Shown here one piece after another: positions 1 to 8,295 of a DNA stretch of 59,764 nucleotides (position 1 is the first letter of the stretch; each line of letters begins with the position of its first letter). The position numbers and the translations under genes are program-made. This DNA is from OLB7 sp966250335 (GTDB lineage Bacteria; Bacteroidota; Ignavibacteria; OLB7), in assembly GCA_966250335.1 (NCBI GenBank), contig CBINGZ010000039.1, positions 1 through 59,764 of the forward strand. Reading direction: 5' to 3'. The notes beneath the pieces are model-generated. The model made no database searches. It saw only the letters and a program-made list of their open reading frames with translations, and was not told the DNA's origin.

Positions 1-1
1 C

Positions 2-112
2 TGGGCGGTTCACGGCCCCCATGCCGACCTCGTCGCCGCCGACGTCGCCCGACGGTTCGGCGTCCAGGCGGCGGCGCTCGACACGATCACGGTCAACGAG
101 GAGACGATATGA
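2..112 (+). CDS. C-terminal end of an unidentified protein (partial)
   Basis: An open frame enters from the left edge and stops with TGA, giving 36 residues. Residues such as HADLVAADVARRFGV followed by an acidic end read like an amphipathic helix of a genuine C-terminus, and the other forward frame here is an arginine-rich low-quality translation. I do not recognise the family from this fragment. It lies 84 bases upstream of the TPM-domain gene on the same strand and could be co-transcribed with it. Confidence 0.5.
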   Translation, partial: WAVHGPHADLVAADVARRFGVQAAALDTITVNEETI

Positions 113-196
113 CGACGGATTGCGGACGGCCTTTCCAGCCAGCCTCTTTGCGCGTAGATTCCCGCTCCGTCATTCACTCCAAACGGCAGGGATGAT

Positions 197-856
197 ATGT
201 CGCAGAACGTGACATCCTTCTTCACGGAGTCCGACCTGGAACGGGTCAGGGGAGCCGTCGCCGCGGTCGAACGGAAGACACGGGGAGAGATCGTCCCCTT
301 CGTCGCCGAACGAAGCGATCCCTATGTGGAGACGCTCTGGCAGGCGGGGGCGCTCGGGGGGATCCTGGCGCTCCTCCTCTGGCCGATCTTCAGGATCAGG
401 CTCGACTACTGGTCGGTGATGGGGATCTTCGAGCCGTTCGCGGTCCCTCTGGTCGTCGGTGCAATCTGCGGGCTGATGACCGCGTTACTCCCCTGGCTCC
501 GGCGCACGCTCGCCGGACGCCGGATGCTCGACTACAGAACATCGCAACGCGCCATGGAGGCGTTCGTCGAGGCGGAGGTCTTCAACACGCGCGACAGAAC
601 CGGCATCCTGATCTACCTGAGCCTCTTCGAACGGTCGGTGATCGTGCTGGGGGACAAGGGGATCAACGAAAAAGTGAAGCAGAGCGAATGGGACGGGGTC
701 GTGAAGACGATCGTCGACGCAATCGGCGCCGGGCGCCCCGCCGACGGCCTCGTCTCCGCCATCGAGCAATGCGGCCTGCTGCTTGAACGGGCCGGCTTCG
801 CCGTGAGACCGGACGACACGAACGAGCTTCCCGACGACCTCAGGGTCTCCGGCTGA
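197..856 (+). CDS. TPM-domain membrane protein
   Basis: The 219-residue protein begins with the TPM (YgcG-type) pattern: an FTESDLERVRGAVAAVE helix, then a KTRGEIVPFVAERSD strand. This is normally the start of a TPM/repair-type domain that folds on the membrane surface. Two hydrophobic stretches (about residues 50-62 and 76-95) split the domain, as in the short membrane-inserted TPM proteins found beside LemA. The C-terminal half keeps the TPM helix-strand run with ILIYLSLFERSVIVLGDKGI. The exact role is not established; such proteins are linked to membrane or photosystem maintenance. No LemA gene is visible, although the upstream neighbour is cut off. Confidence 0.75.
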   Translation: MSQNVTSFFTESDLERVRGAVAAVERKTRGEIVPFVAERSDPYVETLWQAGALGGILALLLWPIFRIRLDYWSVMGIFEPFAVPLVVGAICGLMTALLPWLRRTLAGRRMLDYRTSQRAMEAFVEAEVFNTRDRTGILIYLSLFERSVIVLGDKGINEKVKQSEWDGVVKTIVDAIGAGRPADGLVSAIEQCGLLLERAGFAVRPDDTNELPDDLRVSG

Positions 857-899
857 GCCTCCCCCGAACGACCCGAAGGAACATAGTCACGAACGATTC

Positions 900-3314
900 A
901 TGAAGATATCTCTCCTCCTTACCCTGTTCCTCGCCGCCGCATCCTCCCTCATGGGGCAGGTCAAGGCACAGGATTCCCTGAACATGACCCTCTTCGGCTA
1001 TCTCAACCCGGTCGATTCGGTGGGGCCGCATTCCGCGCTCTGGGGATATACCGCTCCGGACGGCAGGGAGTACGCTCTCTTCGGCAGCCAGATCGGCACC
1101 CATATCGTCGACATCACCGAGAAGCCGATCAAACAGGTGGCGTTCATCGCGGGGCCGAGGAACCCGTGGCGGGAGATCAAGGTCTACCGGCAGTACGCCT
1201 ATATCGTCTGCGAATCGCACGACTCCGGCTCGGGACTCCAGATCGTCGATCTCTCCGACCTTCCCCGATCGGCCGCGCTCGTCAGAACCGACTCGTCGTC
1301 GTTCATCAGCGCCCACACGATCCATATCAGCCAGGGGCGGCTCTTCGCCAACGGGACCCAGGCGGAAGGGGGAGCAAACGGCGGAGCGATCATCCTCGAC
1401 CTCACGGAGGACCCGACCCATCCGAAACGTCTGGGGCAGGTGACCCCCTACTACTTCCACGACTCCTTCGCCAGGAACGACACCCTGATCGGCGCCGCCG
1501 TCTACGGTCAGGGATGCGATATATGGGATATCAGCAATCCGGCCGCCCCGGTCAGGCTCGCCAACTTCAACTATCCCTACAGCGGCACGCACAACGCGGA
1601 GATCACAAGCGACGGCGGGTTCATCGGAACGAGCGACGAGATCAACTTCACGCCGAAATCGTTGAAGATCTGGGATATCCGCGATCTGGGGAATATCACC
1701 AAGGTCGCCGAGTATTCGCCGAACCCGATCGACATCATCCATAACGTCCACTTCATCGGCCGCTACGCCTACGTCGCCTGGTATACGGCGGGGGTGAGGA
1801 TCATCGACATGATCGATCCGTTTCACCCGCGCGAGGTCGCCTTCTACGATACGTTCCCCGGCTTCAGCGGAAGCTACTCCGGCGTCTGGGAGGTCTACGG
1901 GTGGTTCCCCTCCGGCAAGGTGATCGCCAGCGACAGGAACACCGGCCTCTGGGTGATGAACGTCGACCTCAAGACCGGCGCCTCCCTCTCCGGCGTCGTC
2001 CGGCAGAGAGGGACGGGAACCCCGATCGCCGGGGTGCAGATCAGCGTGCCGGAGCTGAAGACGACGATCACGACCGACAACGCGGGACGCTACTACGTGG
2101 GAGGGGTCGAGGGAGCCGCGGGGACGATGACGGTGAGCAGAATCGGTTACGCGGGGATCACCCGTCCGATCACGCTGAACGGCGACAGGGAGGAGGATAT
2201 CCTTCTCGACACGCTGGAGCTGCGGCAGCTCGTGATCCGCGCGCTCGATCCCGACGAAAAGATCATTGAGGGATTCTCCTACGCGGTGGAGCCGTACTAC
2301 AGGGCGAACGTCTCCCATAACGGGAGCGGGATCGCCACGGTGCGGCTCCCGGTCGACAGCACCTTCACCTTCACCGTCGGCAAGTGGGGATATACGCTGA
2401 CGGAGATGGAGGTGACGGTGAAGGAGGAGGGACAGGTCGTGACGGCGCGGCTGGAGCCCGGCTACCAGGACAACGCGACGCTCGATCTGGGATGGAAGCT
2501 CGACGACCCGCAGGACAGGGCGCTCACCGGACGCTGGGTGCGGATCATCCCCTTCATGGGCTACGCCAACGCAGAGTGGATCCACCCGGCGAAGGATGCC
2601 GACGGACGGGGGGGCTACGCATGGGTGACCGGCGTGCCGCCGAGGGACGCCAACCCGAACGAAAACGACGTCAACAAGGGACGGACGACCCTGACGACGC
2701 CGACGATGCGGCTGCACAGATTCGCCGATCCGGTGATCACCTACGATCTCTGGTATTCCTACATCAGAAAGGATTCGCTGATCGATACCCTGAAGGTCCA
2801 GCTCTCCAGCGACGACGGGCGGACCTGGACCACCGTCAGGTTCGACACGGCGACCATCGGCGAGTCGATCTTCCGTCCCCTCTGGCGGCGCGACACGATC
2901 CGGGTGGCGAACCATCTGGCGGTCACCCCGACCATGAAGTTCCGCGTGGTCGCCAGCGACACGCTCGGGAACGCGAGCGTCTATGCGGGACTGGACAACT
3001 TCAAGGTGAGCGGGACCCTCCTGAACGACACACTGCAGCCGCGCCCGGGAAGCCACCGGACCATGCTGCGGGTGACGCCGAACCCGTCGCGCGGGAGCGG
3101 AAAGATCGTGGTGGGAATTCCTCCGGGGGAACACAACGTCAGGCTGGAGATCTTCAACGAGGCGGGGCAGCAGGTGGCGCTTCACGAAGGGATCTTCCGC
3201 GAGGGAGAGCACAGCTTCGACATCGACGAGCCGCTCGATTCCGGCTGGTATGCGGTCCAGCTCGTCCTGAACGGAGAGGAGGCGCTCTCGACCACGATGC
3301 TGGTGCTCCACTGA
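900..3314 (+). CDS. Choice-of-anchor B (LVIVD-repeat) protein with T9SS sorting domain
   Basis: This is an 804-residue secreted protein. Residues 1-24 form a signal peptide ending near VKAQ. Residues of about 40-355 contain the LVIVD-type beta-propeller of the choice-of-anchor B family (repeats such as 'LQIVDLSD', 'CDIWDISNP', 'VRIIDMIDP'). A carboxypeptidase-regulatory-like beta-sandwich follows at about 361-440 (SGVVRQRGTGTPIAGVQI). A jelly-roll-like segment occupies about 540-700. The last 80 residues are a T9SS type A sorting domain (VTPNPSRGSGKIVV ... GWYAVQLVLNG). It is expected to cross the outer membrane by the type IX system and stay at the surface or be released. The ligand is unknown. 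Its start is 43 bases after the TPM gene, so the two may be co-transcribed. Confidence 0.88.
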   Translation: MKISLLLTLFLAAASSLMGQVKAQDSLNMTLFGYLNPVDSVGPHSALWGYTAPDGREYALFGSQIGTHIVDITEKPIKQVAFIAGPRNPWREIKVYRQYAYIVCESHDSGSGLQIVDLSDLPRSAALVRTDSSSFISAHTIHISQGRLFANGTQAEGGANGGAIILDLTEDPTHPKRLGQVTPYYFHDSFARNDTLIGAAVYGQGCDIWDISNPAAPVRLANFNYPYSGTHNAEITSDGGFIGTSDEINFTPKSLKIWDIRDLGNITKVAEYSPNPIDIIHNVHFIGRYAYVAWYTAGVRIIDMIDPFHPREVAFYDTFPGFSGSYSGVWEVYGWFPSGKVIASDRNTGLWVMNVDLKTGASLSGVVRQRGTGTPIAGVQISVPELKTTITTDNAGRYYVGGVEGAAGTMTVSRIGYAGITRPITLNGDREEDILLDTLELRQLVIRALDPDEKIIEGFSYAVEPYYRANVSHNGSGIATVRLPVDSTFTFTVGKWGYTLTEMEVTVKEEGQVVTARLEPGYQDNATLDLGWKLDDPQDRALTGRWVRIIPFMGYANAEWIHPAKDADGRGGYAWVTGVPPRDANPNENDVNKGRTTLTTPTMRLHRFADPVITYDLWYSYIRKDSLIDTLKVQLSSDDGRTWTTVRFDTATIGESIFRPLWRRDTIRVANHLAVTPTMKFRVVASDTLGNASVYAGLDNFKVSGTLLNDTLQPRPGSHRTMLRVTPNPSRGSGKIVVGIPPGEHNVRLEIFNEAGQQVALHEGIFREGEHSFDIDEPLDSGWYAVQLVLNGEEALSTTMLVLH

Positions 3315-3319
3315 GCCGA

Positions 3320-3339
3320 CTCCCCCCCCGGGGAGGGTT
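3320..3339 (+). terminator. Candidate intrinsic terminator after the choice-of-anchor B gene
   Basis: CTCCCC and GGGGAG pair around four C, followed by GGGTTT. The stem is short (6 bp) and the T-run weak. It sits six bases after the stop codon. Confidence 0.4.
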
Positions 3340-3484
3340 TGCAGCGAGCGTTCTGCATTTCCCCGAATTTATTTCCTATTCCCCAGTTGGCTGGTAGTCG
3401 TCACATTTCGTAAGTTCGTCTCCGTTCGATTCGATCCCCGTCCGGATCCTGCCGTTATCCTACACTTGCAAGGAGTTTCGAAGA

Positions 3485-4126
3485 ATGAAGATCCCCGGCT
3501 TCTCGTTCTGGGCATTCGCAACCGCCCTGGTGGTCTATCTTCTGCTGCACGCCGTCGTCCCGGAGGGGATGGGATGGTTTGCGATTCTCTTCGCGGTGAT
3601 CTGGTACGTGGTAGGCATAGGCGCGGCGCACGCCGTCTACGGGTTCCATCATCCGAAGCTGGAGGTCGACATGAGCGGCTCTCCTCTCGGCACCGCCCCT
3701 CCCGGCACCCACACGGTGACGTTCGCGAATCAGAACAAGTCGATCTTCGTGGTGGATGGCGGAAATCTCCGCGAGGCGGCCCGCGAGCAGGGTGCGCAGG
3801 TCTATTACGACGTGACGAAGTACACCAACTGCCTCGGCTCCGGCTTCTGCGGCACCTGCCGTTTCACTCCCGATCCCAAGGCTCCCAACGCCCTCAACGA
3901 ACCGACGGCCCAGGAGAAGTTCACGCTCGGCGCCGACGTCGGCAAGGTCCGCCTCGCCTGCCAGGCCGAGGTGTACGGCGACTGCATCATCGACAACCGG
4001 ATCGCCGAGGAGCTCGGCGATGTTCATCACTACGCCGTCATCAACGGCGCGCTCCTTGGAGCCTTCTCGCTCCTGATGCTGGGTGTCATCCTCTGGATCG
4101 GCGCCGACATGATCGGCCTTATGTAA
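3485..4126 (+). CDS. Membrane-anchored 2Fe-2S ferredoxin
   Basis: The 213-residue protein has two N-terminal membrane helices (about 8-24 and 30-50), a ferredoxin domain (about 75-172) and a C-terminal membrane helix (about 187-209). Cys116, Cys122, Cys125 and Cys159 follow the C-X5-C-X2-C-Xn-C spacing of plant/adrenodoxin-type 2Fe-2S clusters (NCLGSGFCGTCRF ... LACQAE). It should pass single electrons to or from a membrane complex whose identity the context does not show. An AAGGAG Shine-Dalgarno at 3470-3475, nine bases upstream, supports this start. The neighbours are unrelated, so it may be a single-gene unit. Confidence 0.85.
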   Translation: MKIPGFSFWAFATALVVYLLLHAVVPEGMGWFAILFAVIWYVVGIGAAHAVYGFHHPKLEVDMSGSPLGTAPPGTHTVTFANQNKSIFVVDGGNLREAAREQGAQVYYDVTKYTNCLGSGFCGTCRFTPDPKAPNALNEPTAQEKFTLGADVGKVRLACQAEVYGDCIIDNRIAEELGDVHHYAVINGALLGAFSLLMLGVILWIGADMIGLM

Positions 4127-4171
4127 ATGTCTAGCCCCCGGGACCGGTTACACGGCTGTTCCCGTACGACC

Positions 4172-4201
4172 AAGCCCGCGTGGTTTCGACCCCGCGGGCT
4201 T
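4172..4201. terminator. Hairpin between convergent ferredoxin and SDR genes
   Basis: AAGCCCGCG at 4172-4180 pairs with CGCGGGCTT at 4193-4201. It lies between two converging genes and could end either transcript, although neither side has a strong T-run. Confidence 0.5.
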
Positions 4202-4239
4202 CGCTGTCTTCGGGACCGGATCGACCGAACGATTCCGGC

Positions 4240-4944
4240 TCAGGCGGGAGGATGGATATGCAGCTCCGGGTAGCGCTGCGACGCCGGACGTGAGAGAACC
4301 CAGACGGCGGCGTCCGCCACATCGGCCACCGAGATCAGGTTCTCGTACCCCTTCGCCGACCCATCCTGATGCTCCCGCAACGACCCCATGACCGCCAGCA
4401 GAGTCGTCCGCAGACCGTGATCCCCCCATTCCGCCTCGATCGAGGCCGCAAGCCCCCGCACTCCCCATTCAGCCGCGTTGAACGGCGCCATCTGCGCCGA
4501 GCCGCCGAACGCCCCCGCCGTGGAGACGACGACGAGCCGCTGATCGGGAAAGCGGTCGAGCGAGGCGACGAGCGCCTGCGCCGTGTGGAGCGTCAATCCC
4601 ATCTTCACCTTTACCACGTTCATCATCTCCTCCAGCCGCAGCCCCGGCAGCGGGTTCATCATGAAGGCGTTGGCGACCACCACCGCCCCGTCGATCCGTC
4701 CCGTCGCCTCGGCCAGAGCCTCCGCCCCCCGGATCAGAGCGCCGTCGGCAAGGCCGTCGAGTGTGATCGGATGCGCCTTCCCTCCCTCGACGTTGATCTT
4801 CTCCGCCAGGGGACCCGACACCTTTCCGCTCCGTGCCGCCAGACCGACGGCCGCCCCCTCGCGGGCAAACCGTTCCGCCAGAGCCGTGCCGACTCCGGGC
4901 CCGACTCCCACAATCAGATATGACCGACCGGCAAGTGATTCCAT
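4240..4944 (-). CDS. SDR-family oxidoreductase homologue lacking the Tyr/Lys pair
   Basis: The protein has 234 residues and a Rossmann fold, starting with a nucleotide-binding loop of SDR type (GVGPGVGTALAERFA, near residues 11-25) and an 'AARSG' second strand. The SDR core continues through 'VVVANAF' and 'LVVVSTAGAFGG'. Where classical SDRs carry YxxxK, this protein reads FNAAE: Phe155 replaces Tyr and Glu159 replaces Lys. It may therefore bind a nucleotide without ordinary SDR catalysis. I chose the ATG at 4944 because the Rossmann strand begins directly after it and the in-frame sequence further upstream is poor. A terminator separates it from the repeat-protein gene upstream. Confidence 0.8.
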   Translation of the reverse strand: MESLAGRSYLIVGVGPGVGTALAERFAREGAAVGLAARSGKVSGPLAEKINVEGGKAHPITLDGLADGALIRGAEALAEATGRIDGAVVVANAFMMNPLPGLRLEEMMNVVKVKMGLTLHTAQALVASLDRFPDQRLVVVSTAGAFGGSAQMAPFNAAEWGVRGLAASIEAEWGDHGLRTTLLAVMGSLREHQDGSAKGYENLISVADVADAAVWVLSRPASQRYPELHIHPPA

Positions 4945-5071
4945 AGTGAAGTGATAGACGTGATGAGAGATGATGCGTAGGCGAACAGAGATGTCGCCGA
5001 CAACTGCGATGCAGCGGGAGGAAAAATAGTGAATCCCTCCGTGATCCGTTTCGGGCGACCGCATAACAGGC

Positions 5072-5098
5072 GGGGCGGCGCCGTTACGGCGCCGCCCC
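5072..5098 (-). terminator. Strong hairpin downstream of the 881-aa repeat protein
   Basis: A perfect 12-bp GC-rich stem (GGGGCGGCGCCG / CGGCGCCGCCCC) with a TTA loop lies 40 bases past the stop codon on the minus strand. The sequence after it is only weakly T-rich. Confidence 0.65.
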
Positions 5099-5138
5099 TG
5101 TTTCTCATGACCTGATGTCGAATCGCGTCGCGAGCTTC

Positions 5139-7784
5139 TTAGGGTCTGATGGTCAGCAGCATCCACCGACCTGCCGTGGCGTCGTAGATAAAGACGGCGG
5201 CTCCTTCGCCCACGGTCGAGGAGTTGGCGCCGCTCAACGTGTTGATACCGTTGGAGGCAGTGGTGGCGGTGTTGAAGCTGATCGTCATGTTGTGCGTGCT
5301 CGCATTGAGCACGTAGATCATGCGACCATCGACTCCGCCCGTGAAGCCGTCGATGGTGAACGCTCCGGTGCCGCCGGTGAACCGGACGACATTGCTGCTG
5401 CCGATCGTGATCGTCCCCTGCGATCCGGAGGTGACGGAGACCGTCGTCACGCCGAGTCCCCACGACATATTCCCCGATCCGTCGGTGACCAGAATCTCTC
5501 CGGCCTCACCATCGTCGGAGGGAAGGGTCATGGTGACATCCCCCGAGAGGGCCGGCGCCTTCAGTGCGACGGAGCTGCCGCCGCCGCTGCTCGGCTCCTG
5601 GAAGCGGAGCTCCCCGGCCGTATTGTCGTCGTTCGTGATGGTGATGTTCCCGTTCTTCGACTCGATCCCGCCGGTGTAGGTCTGCTGGGCCGTCCAGGTG
5701 TTGCTGTTGCCGAGGTCGAGGCCGAGCGGCGATCCCGACGAGCCGTTGCCGTTCAGCGTGGCGTCGGTCGAGACGGTCGCACTCGCGGTTGTCCACCCCA
5801 TGGTTGCGGAGTCGATGCCGTTTCCGCCCGTGACCGTCATCACCTGTCCCACCGATCCGACCGCTGCCGGCCAGACGTAGTTGCCGTTGTTGCTCACCGA
5901 TGGGGCGCGGATGCCGATATACTGGCTTCCGGTGCCGCTCGGCTCCTGCAGGCGGATGTCGCGAGCGTTGTTGTCGCTGTTGGTCATGGCGATGCGGGCG
6001 TTCGCCGTGATCAGGAACGGGCTGGCGAACGTCTGGTTCGCCGTCCAGGTGTTGCTGTTGGCCAGGTTGATCCCGAGCGGGCTGCCGGAGCTGCCGTTGC
6101 CGACCAGCGTGTTGTTCCGGCTGACCGTCCCGCTGCTCGCGGCGGCCCACTCGAGGGTGGCCGACGAGGAGCTGGGAGCCGGCGAGGCGGCGATCGAGAG
6201 AACCTGACCGGCGGTGCCGCCGGCGGCCGGGAGCGTGTAGGTGATGCTGTTCGCCTGCGCCTGCGCCGTGAACGCCGTGTAGTCGTTACCGGCGCCGCTC
6301 GGCTCGTTCATACGAAGCTCGCCGGCATCGGCAAGCGTCAGGTTGTCGTCGACCGTCACATCGCCCGCCGAGTTCGAGATCGAACCCTGGGGATCGATCG
6401 CGCCGACCAGCGTCGTTGCGCCGTCAACGGTCAGCGCGCCGCCGACGTTCGTGTTGCCCGATGCTGCGGCCACCGTGAAGTTGCCCGAGCCGATATCAAG
6501 ATCGCCCGTCATGTCGACGTTGTCGGCGAGCTGGAGATCGCCCGTCGTGCTGGCGATCTGACCCTGAAGGTCGCTCGAACCGGTGACGACCAGATTTCCC
6601 GAGGCCTGGATCGCAGGCCCGGTGCCGTTGGTCGTCGCCGTAAGCGCCGCGCCGGGGTTGCCGGCATTGTCGATGACGAACGCTCCGGCTCCACTGGTCG
6701 CGCCGGTGTTCGTCAGCGTGAAGAGGGTCGAGGCGCTGCCGTCGCTCTGCGAGTAGGGGAGCGTGAGCCCGGTGACCGGGGTCGTCCACTGCAGCGAAGC
6801 CGAATCATTGCCGTTCGACGTCGCGATCGTCATCACCTGTCCCGCCGATCCCACCGATGTCGGGAAGAGGTAGTTGCTGTTGCTCGTCACGTTCGGCGCA
6901 CGGAAGCCGATATACTGACTGCCGGTGCCGCTCGGCTCCTGGAAGCGGATGTCGCGAGCGTTGTTGTCGCTGTTGGTCATGGCGATGCGGGCGTTCGCCG
7001 TGATCAGGAACGGGCTGGCGAACGTCTGGTTCGCCGTCCAGGTGTTGCTGTTGGCCAGGTTGATCCCGAGCGGACTGCCGGAGCTGCCGTCGCCGACCAG
7101 CGTGTTGTTCCGGCTGACCGTCCCGCTGACGCTGCTCCACTGGAGGGTGGCAGCCGTGGAGGTCGGAGCCGGGGAGGATGCGATCGCAAGGAACTGACCG
7201 GCGGCGCCGTTCGATGCCGGGAGCGTGTAGGTAATGTTGTTGCCGGACTGATCCTGCGCCTTCAGCGCTGTGTAATCCGACCCGCCCCCTTCCTGAAGCC
7301 GGAGTTCACCGGCGGAACCGGTGTTCGTCAGCGACAGATTGCCGTTGGTGACCTGGACGCCGCCGTTGGCAAGGAACGCCAGGCCGGTGCCGTTGGTGAT
7401 CGCGGTCAGGGCGTTCGCGGTGCTCGAGGCGTTGCTGATCTCGAACTGCGCGGCGGCGCCTGTGCCGGTGTTCGTGAGATCGAGCAGGATCCCCGCATCC
7501 GACAACGATGCCGACAGCGGAAACGATGAGGCGCCGATCGAGGCCCAGATCAGATTACCTGAACCGTCGGTCTGGAGGAACTGGTTCGCGTTGCCGTCGT
7601 TCCCCGGGAACGTCAGCGTGTAGGGAGCCGAGAGCGTCGGCGCCAGAATCGTCAGCGGTACGATCGGCGACCCTCCTCCGGAGAGGAGGAGTTCATCGGC
7701 GCGCACGGTCTTGTACGGCTGCGCGTTGACCGCTCCGGCACAGGCAAGCGTGCCGAATAATGAAAGGACCAACTGTTTTTTCAT
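5139..7784 (-). CDS. Secreted tail-fibre-like repeat protein, 881 aa
   Basis: A signal peptide (residues 1-21, ending AVNAQ) precedes a low-complexity protein rich in Gly, Ser, Thr and Asn and built from repeated modules. Each module has a strand such as 'GELRFQEPSGTGS', a 'YTLP' strand, 'GQVLSI' and then 'LQW', with 'NTLVGDGSSGSPLGI' and 'TWTANQTF' between them. The design resembles phage tail-fibre and trimeric beta-structured adhesin proteins, of which Bacteroidota secrete many. The C-terminus (about 780-881) is non-repetitive (GSQGTITIGSSNVVRF ...) and ends WMLLTIRP. There is no recognisable T9SS domain. Two copies of one module are almost identical at the DNA level. The substrate or adhesion partner is unknown. 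The 1252-aa protein at 14.6-18.4 kb shares the 'LRFxEP..YTLP' module. Confidence 0.75.
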   Translation of the reverse strand: MKKQLVLSLFGTLACAGAVNAQPYKTVRADELLLSGGGSPIVPLTILAPTLSAPYTLTFPGNDGNANQFLQTDGSGNLIWASIGASSFPLSASLSDAGILLDLTNTGTGAAAQFEISNASSTANALTAITNGTGLAFLANGGVQVTNGNLSLTNTGSAGELRLQEGGGSDYTALKAQDQSGNNITYTLPASNGAAGQFLAIASSPAPTSTAATLQWSSVSGTVSRNNTLVGDGSSGSPLGINLANSNTWTANQTFASPFLITANARIAMTNSDNNARDIRFQEPSGTGSQYIGFRAPNVTSNSNYLFPTSVGSAGQVMTIATSNGNDSASLQWTTPVTGLTLPYSQSDGSASTLFTLTNTGATSGAGAFVIDNAGNPGAALTATTNGTGPAIQASGNLVVTGSSDLQGQIASTTGDLQLADNVDMTGDLDIGSGNFTVAAASGNTNVGGALTVDGATTLVGAIDPQGSISNSAGDVTVDDNLTLADAGELRMNEPSGAGNDYTAFTAQAQANSITYTLPAAGGTAGQVLSIAASPAPSSSSATLEWAAASSGTVSRNNTLVGNGSSGSPLGINLANSNTWTANQTFASPFLITANARIAMTNSDNNARDIRLQEPSGTGSQYIGIRAPSVSNNGNYVWPAAVGSVGQVMTVTGGNGIDSATMGWTTASATVSTDATLNGNGSSGSPLGLDLGNSNTWTAQQTYTGGIESKNGNITITNDDNTAGELRFQEPSSGGGSSVALKAPALSGDVTMTLPSDDGEAGEILVTDGSGNMSWGLGVTTVSVTSGSQGTITIGSSNVVRFTGGTGAFTIDGFTGGVDGRMIYVLNASTHNMTISFNTATTASNGINTLSGANSSTVGEGAAVFIYDATAGRWMLLTIRP
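5952..6080. repeat. 129-nt identical direct repeat, copy 1
   Basis: These 129 bases match 6945-7073 exactly by eye. The flanks on both sides continue with scattered differences over roughly 220 bases. The repeat encodes one structural module of the 881-aa protein. Confidence 0.85.
6945..7073. repeat. 129-nt identical direct repeat, copy 2
   Basis: Second copy of the repeat at 5952-6080, in the same orientation and the same reading frame, 993 bases away. Recombination between the copies would remove 331 codons without a frameshift. Confidence 0.85.
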
Positions 7785-8215
7785 GAATAGGAGCCCTGCA
7801 ATACGTGGGAGTTAGATCTATAGTACGAGAGAACCCGATGCGGAGTAAAGGAATGGTCGAAAGGCGGGGGTGACATGATCGACGCGCCGCGGAGGCTGCC
7901 GCCCGAGAAATATCGGGACAGAGCCGAACGTGGCATTCAACGGTGTTGCCGATCCTGTATGGTGTGGCTGATACCCTCCAATGTGGCCCCCCAGCGCGGA
8001 AACGGGGCAATATTACAGCTTTGCGGCGCTGCCTGCAAGTATCGCAGTTTCATATTTTCATCATCGCCCGGCCGGAAGTCTCTCCGCTTCTGATATAATC
8101 ATTTTACGAGGCAACGCACGCGGTTCAATCGGGTGGTGATCCTTATTACCCGGCGCGATATTCCCACATTCGGATGATGAATACATAGGGATCATGATCC
8201 CTTCCGATATAGAAA
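7785..8215. other. Non-coding gap upstream of the 881-aa protein gene
   Basis: The short open frames here have no protein-like composition. The side next to 7784 should hold the promoter and leader of the repeat-protein gene; I cannot identify a convincing -35/-10 pair. The far end carries the terminator of the isomerase gene. Confidence 0.4.
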
Positions 8216-8243
8216 ATGCCCGGAGCGCTCGGCGTCCGGGCAT
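8207..8243 (-). terminator. Intrinsic terminator of the peptidyl-prolyl isomerase gene
   Basis: Read on the minus strand, a 9-bp stem (ATGCCCGGA / TCCGGGCAT, 8216-8243) is followed directly by TTTTCTAT. It lies about 50 bases after the stop codon of the upstream minus-strand gene. Confidence 0.8.
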
Positions 8244-8295
8244 CATCGTAGTTCGATAAGTGCGATATGACAGGCTCGCGCCGGAGAACGGCTCC

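Noticed and set aside
840..3311. Long minus-strand open frame opposite the choice-of-anchor B gene
   Set aside because: GC-rich DNA gives long antisense frames; this one is Arg/Asp/Val-rich without domains, while the plus-strand frame has a signal peptide and recognised domains. The same applies to 5115-7529 (+), 8260-10635 (+), 43127-44953 (-) and 47222-50350 (-).
5139..7784. Prophage tail fibre
   Set aside because: The protein has a signal peptide and no phage gene (terminase, portal, capsid, integrase) is anywhere in the window; similar proteins are ordinary in Bacteroidota.
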